From NCBI GenBank assembly GCA_963585895.1, contig OY757921.1, forward strand, positions 53,356,090 to 53,420,089: a stretch of DNA of 64,000 bases. The letters are read 5' to 3'. The notes beneath the pieces were generated by a model that saw only the letters and a program-made list of their open reading frames with translations, was not told where the DNA came from and made no database searches. The translations under genes and the position numbers were made by a program. This document shows, piece by piece, positions 56,367 to 64,000 of the stretch. Positions within the stretch are counted from its first letter, which is position 1, and each line of letters begins with the position of its first letter. The DNA comes from Sepioteuthis lessoniana (taxonomy: Eukaryota > Mollusca > Cephalopoda > Myopsida > Loliginidae).

Positions 56367-57099
56367 CTGCAAAAAAAAAGAAAAAGCTTACGGTAAGTTA
56401 TCAAATATCAAATATATTGTAATCAATTTTTCTTCTAAACTCTACAAGAGATATAATAATTTCCTAATATCCTCTTTTGGTTTCATGTTATTTTATTTTT
56501 TTCCTTCACAAAGCATGAAATAATTGCAGATCATTACGTCTTAATAGAGAATAATGCCCTGGGCGGAGCATGTTTACACTTGTATTTTAAAATTGAATTA
56601 AATTACACGTAATAATCATATGTGATTCCATATGTGTCTAGATATAGAAAATCTAGGTAAGAAAATATAAAAAACTTACTTAGGTACGAGTAGATGTATA
56701 CAAGTATGTTTATGCCAACCAAAAGCGTATATGAGGCTTTATACCAATGAGAAGTGTATGAAATATCCGTACAGTTGCTTCTCTTCACATTTCTCTTTTT
56801 TATACTGCCTGTTTCTCTTTATGAACCAAATCCTACTACAGATCTCTCTCATGATTCCTTAATCATTCTTTTCAATATTGTCCTCGAGTGTGTTTACTAA
56901 AGCTTCCAGTAATTCTTCAATTATATTGAGTGTTCTTTTTCCTTCTAGTCGTGACCTATATATAGACTGTCTGTGTCTTCTCTCGGCTGAAAGGCCTGTG
57001 CGTCTTCGGCATCTTACTTTTCCTCTAGTGAATTCGTCTGTGTTTTCCCCATTTTCCATTTAAGTATAAGCCTGCGTAATTTACAACGGGATCACCACA

Positions 57100-57139
<40 letters not shown>

Positions 57140-59009
57140 GTTAGTTTAAGTAGTACCACTAACAGTAGTAACACGTGCCCTCACGTATCATGTTTACATT
57201 TACTCTATTTTTGGGGGGGGTTGCCTTACCCGTTTTGCTTCAAGTATTAATCGATTCTATTTCATCATATAGGATCTCGGAACGTATGTAGGGCCACTTG
57301 AGTCTTTTGAAAGGTGAAAAAATCAAATCCAAAAATCATACTAACCAGTGTTTATTGTAGGACGAACAGCTGGAAAGAAGAAAAAAAGGACATCAATATT
57401 AATTATTGTCTATGAGGGGTAAATATTTTCATTTATGAAGGTACATCACATTCTTCCCATGCTATTTTTAAGTAATGACTCTTCCTTTTGGATTCATTAA
57501 TCTGTTATAATTAAGATTTCACCAGCAGAATTTTTTTAGAAAGGTTAGCTTCGCTGGAAAGTAATTGAAAGAAGAAGAAAAAGAAGAAATACTTATAAGT
57601 TAGTGGTTACAAAGAACGGCCTGTAGCCCTGAGAAAATCGATGAAAGAGAAAAAGGAGTTGATAAATTTTTTCAACCGAAGTAATGGGAAGCATGAGGAA
57701 ATGTACAAATATTACAAACATATGAAAAAGATTACTCAATGCACTGGAATGACATTGAAATCATACATGTAATTCTGGCTATTATGGAGACAACTAAGAA
57801 AAACAGAAGAATGGTGATTATACTCCAGACTGCGTCAACAGCTGAAATTGAAACCAGCTCGAAAACATTAGGTACGAGCAACTGAAAGATAATTACTAAT
57901 TCACGAAAACGCAACAAACCCTGGACAAAGAAAGACCCAATAAGAAAAAAAAATTAATTAAACCGTTCATTTAATTGACAAGTCGGCTGCGGCTGTAGAA
58001 TACACCGTCTACATCTCTGTAGAGGAGTAAGTCCCCACCCATCCAACGCGTTTTCTTGATATGACACTAAACAATCTGAACATAGGTTCCGGTCATGCTG
58101 GAGCTTTGAGGAACACGGAGTACCCATCCATTATCCTCACTCCCAGGTTCACTATTAGCAATAAAACCTAATAGTGTCCTATCTATGGCTCAATCTGTGT
58201 ACTTTTGCTAAACTAAATTGACTGAAAAAGGACTCTTTTCTTATCTATAAACTGCTTACTTGTGCTTAAATAACTTACTTGAAGAAGGAATCTTTTTGTT
58301 AAACTGAATTGTTTTAAATAGATCAGTTTTGACATTTAATTGTGTTTAAAAAAAATCTATACCTATACGAAAGTGAATAGTTTGAATTATAACTGTGTGA
58401 CAAAAGTTAATTGCTTTTGACAATTAAACAATGTACTTATGCTAAGCTGTATCGTTTGAAAGAGAAATGTTCATTTATATAAAAATAGATTTGGTATTAA
58501 ATAACCTGCAAAGGTTGTTATGCCATAAAACCAAACCAAATCATGCCAAACGAAAGTGTACATTTAAGTTCAACAACACAAACAGTCTTTCCATATTTAC
58601 CCTTTCGTAAAACCTATCTTAATTCACAATCAATAAATGTCAATTTATCTGTTTAATTTGTTTTACTTGTTTTTATATTATTTTCAGTTCTTCCAAAATC
58701 TTGTTATTAATAAAATTCTATAACTCAATTTCTCGCTGTGTTTGTCTCCTGATTGTTGCTTATAATAATAGATGATCTCTCTACGTGTGACTAAATATGG
58801 AGATTCAGAAAATAAGAAGCTACATAAGCGCCCCATTTTTTTCATTTTATTTTATTTTCCTAACGAAAAATTGTTACCCTATCTACAGTCAGGGGGCACA
58901 ATTCAAATCATCAGATGATCACATAATCTTATTTGACAAAACACAAAAGCATAAGAACTAAGTAAGATAAAAGCATACAGTGCATTAATCCACACAGGCA
59001 TTTCAAGAT

Positions 59010-59067
<58 letters not shown>
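56367..59067 (-). other. Intron of unit U6: young to 57.8k, then diverged
   Basis: Up to about 57780 the sequence is near-identical to the other units (LINE relic 56750-57060, (ATT)n 57100-57139, integrase-like remnant 57245-57430). From about 57800 it still aligns but with many substitutions and small indels. The palindrome's left AT array starts at 59013 and is cut by the hAT element at 59068. Confidence 0.7.
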
Positions 59068-59070
<3 letters not shown>

Positions 59071-59900
59071 GGGCGGAGATGGGACTAGTGCTACTCGTGC
59101 TGGGCACGACCAATAACTCGGTCAATGTTATTCAAAATGGATTAAAAATTATCCATTAATTTCAAGCAAACATACTTTGTCTGATCTCAATTAAATTACG
59201 TATCTATTCAAGTTTCGATAACTAAGTAGCCAAAAGTTCATAAGTATATCTGGGAATAATACAACGATGTTTTTTTGAACTGATGGTCTTTGTCCGGCCA
59301 CCGTCAGATCAATTGAACATCCCATAAAATCGGCTATAATGTCGAACATGCGTAATCCGTGCCAAGCACAAGACCTTTATAATAACAGTAATGTTAGAGA
59401 AATCTCGCTTATGGCTGTTGCCAATGGCAAAAGCAAGTCAAAATACCGTGCTCAAAAAAATTAGCACAATGTGACTGCTGATGCCTGTCTTGGGAAGAGG
59501 GAGAGGGACCGAGAGAGAGAGAGAGGATAGCAGATTATAGCCGTCACCGACGTCATCATCATCGCAATGGTTAATGTTGGTTAAACGGCGTGTTTTAATT
59601 CGTTTTTTCCCTAACAGATCTCTATTTCTTTAATGAATGTTGCATATATCACATTTTGTAACTAAGATTTGTTTATTTGAATATATTTTCAACAAATAAT
59701 CTTTATTCTAAACGAAATTGAAACTACTAGCTGTGTCTGTGCATATCGTAGACACATTCGTACGCATAAACACATGAAGAACGATTACTACTACTGCTGC
59801 AAGCAAACGTATATGTAGCAGTAGTTTGTAAACATAACCACGCGTATATATTGTAAATATCAGTGATGAAGTTATTGTTTCATTAATTAATTAATTTGTT

Positions 59901-60121
59901 TGTTTTTTTTATTGAGTAATGTTTTTTTCGTGAATTTTGAATAATAGAAATTTACGAAAAATACGGGTTTTAAGGCATGTTATATTAATACTAAGAAAAC
60001 CCCTCAAACCAATGAACCTTCGTAGAATTCCGTGTACCACTGTACGTAAATACTTTTGTAATTTTTTTTCATAAAGATCCTGTATGTAACTTTTTTTTGC
60101 TGCATCCATCATTTCACAGCT
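59901..60121. repeat. Left arm of a 220-bp inverted repeat inside the hAT element
   Basis: It pairs in reverse with 63042-63260. Matching words include 'ttcgtagaattccgt' (60018) against 'acggaattctacgaa' (63121) and 'acaaaagtatttacgta' (63101) against its inverse near 60040-60060. The arms enclose the SINE and the transposase. Confidence 0.85.
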
Positions 60122-60537
60122 ATTTAAACCTAACTTTATTCATTAATATTACCTTTTATTCTATGGGAAAATTTAATCGCCGTTTTTGAAGAACATTACT
60201 TCAGTTGCCGAAAATATTTCAGTCGCTTCACTACATTCAATTTTATTACGGACTTTATTTACGAATTCTTTGTATCTTAGAATTTTTGGATAAAATTAAG
60301 ATTTTCAATGTTCTCAGTGTTTCCACGGATAACTTCAACTGGTCAAGATATCATATGTTTCAAGATTCATCAAATGGAATTTACATTTTGGAAGTTCCCT
60401 GTATTTTGCGTATAACGTCACTTGGGCTAATTTTCCAGTGTTTCACGGGTAAGTAGATTATTCTCTAAAACATTTTTAAAAAATTGTACTGCATTTGCTG
60501 TTAATGATCTGGATTTAAAATTAGATAGAATATATTT

Positions 60538-60835
60538 TGGAGGTGCCCGTGGTGTAATCGTTATCGTCGTAGGAAATGAACACGGCGACACGAGTTCAAA
60601 TCCTGGACGAAATTGATTGTATTTCACATAGCACTAATACCCTTGGGAAAGGTATTAATCCAATTATTCTCCCTCCAACTATGGGTAAATAGTAGGACAG
60701 ACTAGGTTCTTCAGCCTTGGTCAGGCAACTAGTCTAGGAGAAGGAAAACTCTGAATTAAAACCTGTTAAACTCCACTTAAAAATTGACCTTGTGTCATAT
60801 CCTGACCGAGCGGAGGGGTTGGTAAATAGGATATA
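60538..60835 (+). mobile_element. tRNA-derived SINE inside the hAT element
   Basis: A sister of the SINE at 4032-4317 with the same A box (TGGTGTAAT) and B box (GAGTTCAAATCCT). It ends just before the transposase ATG at 60836. A weak direct repeat (ATAGAATAT/ATAGGATAT) at its edges may be the target duplication. Confidence 0.8.
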
Positions 60836-62973
60836 ATGGAAATGGATATTGTGTTAGACCTAAAAAATAAATCGTTTGGCCAGAGAAATGTAGCCGAGAA
60901 GCGAGAAATTATCAAAGTTGGGCGCCCAACTCCTTTATTGGTGAATAAGGTTAGAACTCGTTCGTTCCAATCCAAATGGTTTAATGACATTGACTGATTA
61001 TGTGTGAGTAAATCTGAGGAAAACTCTATTGTTGGCCTTGCTTGTCTTTCACGCCTAAATCAGGATAATTATGGACTGATACTGGCTATACTGATTATAG
61101 GCATATTTTGGCTGACTGCAAAATTCATTCGAAATCAATGACTCATTTGAACAATTATAAGCGTTTAAAAACATTTGGCATGTATGACATAGTCACTGCT
61201 ATTAGTGAATCGGCCAAACTTGAAAGAGAAAGGCACAATAAATTGGTCGAAGAAAATAGACAATATCTGAAACACCTGATAAACGCAATATTATATCTTT
61301 GCAAACAAGAACTACCATTGCGCGGATATGATGAAGTCGAAGATAGTCTTAACAAAGCTAATTATTGAGAATTATTGCAGTGTTTCTCTAAAATTGACAG
61401 TGTGTTTGCATCAAAACTTTCCGCCAAAGAAGGCTCTAGGCAATTTTCAGGTGTTTCCAGAACAATACAGAATGAAATTATATTTGCAATTGATGACGTG
61501 ATTGCTGATGTTATTTACGCTGAAATTCAAAGTGCCACATTTATTTCAGTGCAGGCTGATGAAACAACTGACTGAGCAATGCATGCACAGCTTTCGATCA
61601 TTGTTAGGTATGTGAATGGATGCAAAATTATTGAACAATTCCTTGGATTTCATGACGTGAGCATTGACAAAAGTGCCACAAGATTAGCTGATGTAATCGA
61701 GAATTCTTTAAATTCCTTCGATGATGCAAAATGAAAATTGGTTTGCCAAACTTATGATGGAGCAGCCGTGATGGCAGGTGAACGGAACTGAGTGCAAATT
61801 AAGTTGAGAAAGAGGGGATTTAAATACGCCGATTTCATCCATTGTTATGCCCATAAACTTAATTTAGTTTTGAGTAAAAGTACGGAAAAAGTTGATGGCG
61901 TTAAAATATTTTTTTCACATTTACACAGCTTCAGTAAATTCACATCATCTAGTACGAAACGGAAGAGTGTGTTTCAAAAATCTGAAATCAGCATCCCATC
62001 TTTGTGTGCTACCAGATGGTTTTATAAATCAAGGACTATATCAGCTATAAAAGACGATCGTCAAAAAATAATGAACGCATTCAAAGATATTCTTGATCAT
62101 GGCGAAATATGGGATGAAGCAACACTAAGTGAAACCGACAATCTATTGTCAAAATTGAATGATTTCACTTTCATGTTTTTTATTAACTGTTTTTATGTCA
62201 TTCTTTCTCAAGCAGAAAAACTATTTGACATTTTACAGTGCAGAAAACTCGACGTGAAATATGCTCAAGATAAAATACATGATTTCATTCAATCAATATC
62301 AAACAATTATGACAATGAACATTATGAAAATATGATCCAACAAACGATGACAGACATGGGGATATCTGACGAATCACGCTCCACCCACAAAAAGAACTAG
62401 GGGAAATCGAATCAACTACAAAAGTGTATATTTTGAAATAATTCAAAACATCATTTCTTCACTAAAGGAACGATTCGCCAACATAGGAGACTTTTCATAT
62501 TTTGAATTGCTCGATGTGAAGAAGTTTGAAGTTTTTTCCTGTACATTCCCTAAGCAACATATAGATGCATTGCAGAAAAAATACCCCGGTATTTTTTACC
62601 TAAAATCCTTGACAAGTGAGCTCAGGTATTTGTATTCTGACAATGATTTAAAAAAATCTACCTCAAGTAAAGCTATTTTGGAGATGCTTCATGAACTCGG
62701 TTTTTTGTCTGCAATGTATGAAACTGTGAGACTGATACAACTTTTCCTTACCATTCCCGCTACTTCAGTTTCAAATGAAAAAAGTTTCTCAACTTTGACA
62801 AAATACGATCGTTTTTTAGATGCACTATGGCTGAGGATCGACTTTCGTCTTTAGCCCGAATTTCAGTTGAGAAGCAAATGCTTAAAGACTTATAGCAAAG
62901 AAATGAATTGCACAATAAGGTAATAGAAAAATTTGCGGCCAAACCAAGACGCCTGGAGTTTATGCTCAAATGA
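60836..62973 (+). pseudogene. hAT transposase (ZMYM/DUF4371-like), inactivated
   Basis: Domestic relatives and mobile members of this group share a TTF-type zinc finger, a catalytic core and a C-terminal hAT dimerisation segment. Here the finger-like part reads SKWFNDID then LCVS...LACLSR (60950-61060). The catalytic region follows with QADETTD (about 61553-61573), TYDGAAVMAGE (about 61750-61782), HCYAHKLNLVL (61841-61873) and CATRW (about 62008-62022). The dimerisation segment reads LFLTIPATSVSNEKSFSTL (about 62741-62797). In-frame stops occur near 60989, 61366, 61573, 61731, 61790 and 62398, and the frame shifts before 61108 and 62507. It cannot make a full protein. Confidence 0.88.
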
Positions 62974-63041
62974 GATGACCTTCCCAAAAACGCGCTTGAC
63001 CTGCAGACACCCCCATTCAAAGGAATTTATAGACGAACACT

Positions 63042-63260
63042 AGCTGTGAAGTGATGCAGCAAAAAAAGTTACATAGAGAATCTTTTTGAAAAAAAATTAC
63101 AAAAGTATTTACGTACTACTACGGAATTCTACGAAGGTTCCGAGGTTTGAGGGTTTTTCTTACTATTAATATAAAATGACATAGAACGCGTATTTTTCGT
63201 AGATTTCTATGATTCAAAATTCACGAATAAACCATTCCTTAATAAAAAAAAAAAAAAACC
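63042..63260. repeat. Right arm of the 220-bp inverted repeat
   Basis: The inverse partner of 59901-60121 with scattered substitutions and indels. It lies just beyond the transposase stop at 62971-62973. Confidence 0.85.
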
Positions 63261-63689
63261 ATTGTGAAGTGCTAATAAAAAAAATCAATCATTTAATTAT
63301 TTTATAATTCCATGAGACAAATGACCTGGAGAGTTGTAGACTTAATTGCTAACCTGGTTAGTTGTCATTGTCATCAATTTCTTTATTCTAATAAACATAT
63401 TTTTCTCGTCATAGTAATGAACATCTTCTCTTTTCTACTATACTTTAGAAAGGAAAAAAAAATTATCTTATCTACTGTATTAACAAGACTACAAATTATA
63501 TAGTAACTTGATTGTTTACAAAAAAAATCACCATGAAAGGTACGTTAGTCAATCTTTGCTATACAATGGAGAATCACGAAATAGCAACTATGATGACTTA
63601 CTTTGGGTCCACGGACTACGGGTTCGGAACGTTCGGAACTGAAGTTGACAGGGGGCGCATGAGTAGCTAAAATAGGCTAGAGTCACCAA

Positions 63690-63691
<2 letters not shown>

Positions 63692-63728
<37 letters not shown>

Positions 63729-63934
63729 CAGCATTTCTTCGTTAATACAAATTTCATTAAATATGATAGAGAGTTTGTGGCTACATATTTTCTTCTGGAT
63801 CCGTTCGAATTCTCATACTACTTTTATCGTATTCAGGGGGAATTGATTCATGTATCGTCCATAGTTTTACTACTTTCTGCCCGATCCAGAAGGAAATATG
63901 TAGACATAAAATGTTTATTATTTTTAATGAAATT

Positions 63935-63988
<54 letters not shown>

Positions 63989-63989
63989 C
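63692..63989. repeat. AT-flanked palindromic element, U7, after the hAT insertion
   Basis: AT array 63692-63725, core 63726-63938, second AT array 63939-63989. The core is an older version of the U1-U5 cores and is the clearest palindrome: 'tacaaatttcattaaa' near 63744 faces 'tttaatgaaatttgta' near 63925, and TTCTGGATC near 63793 faces GATCCAGAA near 63883. The array therefore continues past the window, where an EGF exon would be expected a few hundred bases on. Confidence 0.7.
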
Positions 63990-64000
63990 TTGATTCCTAC

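Larger units (their letters stand above)
59068..63690 (+). mobile_element. Decayed hAT-superfamily transposon
   Basis: The left end starts CAGGGGCGGAGATGGG directly after an AT array, the start expected for hAT elements of the ZMYM/DUF4371-like type. The right end, near 63690, shows no matching inverted terminus, so it is degraded. Unit sequence resumes in another AT array at 63692. The interior holds a long inverted repeat, a SINE and a broken transposase. Segments 59122-59900, 60122-60537 and 63261-63690 show no further coding sequence; a GA run lies at about 59500-59526. Confidence 0.75.

Overview
This is a eukaryotic, intron-rich and strongly AT-rich genomic window. It is full of microsatellites (AT, GT/CA, GATA, ATT, GA), tRNA-derived SINEs, degenerate non-LTR retroelements, a Ty3/gypsy element, mariner and hAT transposons, and one solo LTR. 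The combination of tRNA-type SINEs, these LINE relics, very long microsatellites and GGGTTA telomere-type repeats suggests a mollusc, most likely a coleoid cephalopod. That assignment is inference; nothing in the window names the species.

The only host gene I can support lies on the minus strand and runs through the whole window without its first or last exon. It is built from two alternating exon types. One is a 567-bp exon encoding a complete von Willebrand factor A (vWA) domain with a MIDAS metal site. The other is a 111-bp exon encoding one EGF-like domain. Both exon types begin and end in phase 1, so each can be duplicated or skipped without breaking frame. In transcript order (right to left) the exons are vWA 55.8k, EGF 54.3k, vWA 50.4k, EGF 48.9k, vWA 44.7k, EGF 43.3k, vWA 39.4k, EGF 38.0k, vWA 33.8k, EGF 31.8k, vWA 27.7k, EGF 24.3k, (EGF remnant 12.9k), vWA 9.6k, EGF 6.5k. 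The encoded modules are extremely basic (about 48 Arg+Lys against 8 Asp+Glu in a 188-residue vWA).

Layout. 1-5 kb: mariner 3' fragment, then minus-strand LINE relics, one split by a SINE. 6.4-14.3 kb: an old, eroded pair of vWA/EGF units with a frameshifted vWA and a dying EGF. 14.3-21.7 kb: a transposon nest (SINE copies, inverted gypsy fragment, gypsy body with a mariner inside it). 21.7-26.3 kb: an older unit with a cysteine-deficient EGF and a solo LTR insertion. 26.3-57.8 kb: a homogenised tandem array of about 5.3-6.2 kb units, near-identical in introns as well as exons. 57.8-64 kb: an older diverged unit whose AT array is broken by a decayed hAT element; unit sequence resumes at 63.7 kb, so the array continues beyond the right edge.

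The array is still evolving. A 405-bp LINE insertion with an 8-bp target duplication is present in three units and cleanly absent from two, in a filled-filled-empty-filled-empty order. With other linked variants this points to an 11-kb two-unit duplication step. One EGF has lost its splice donor, one has lost a disulfide cysteine, one vWA has a 1-bp deletion, and one whole vWA-EGF stretch appears to have been deleted at about 26.27 kb. Together this describes a large secreted or matrix-type vWA/EGF protein whose module number is changing by recombination.
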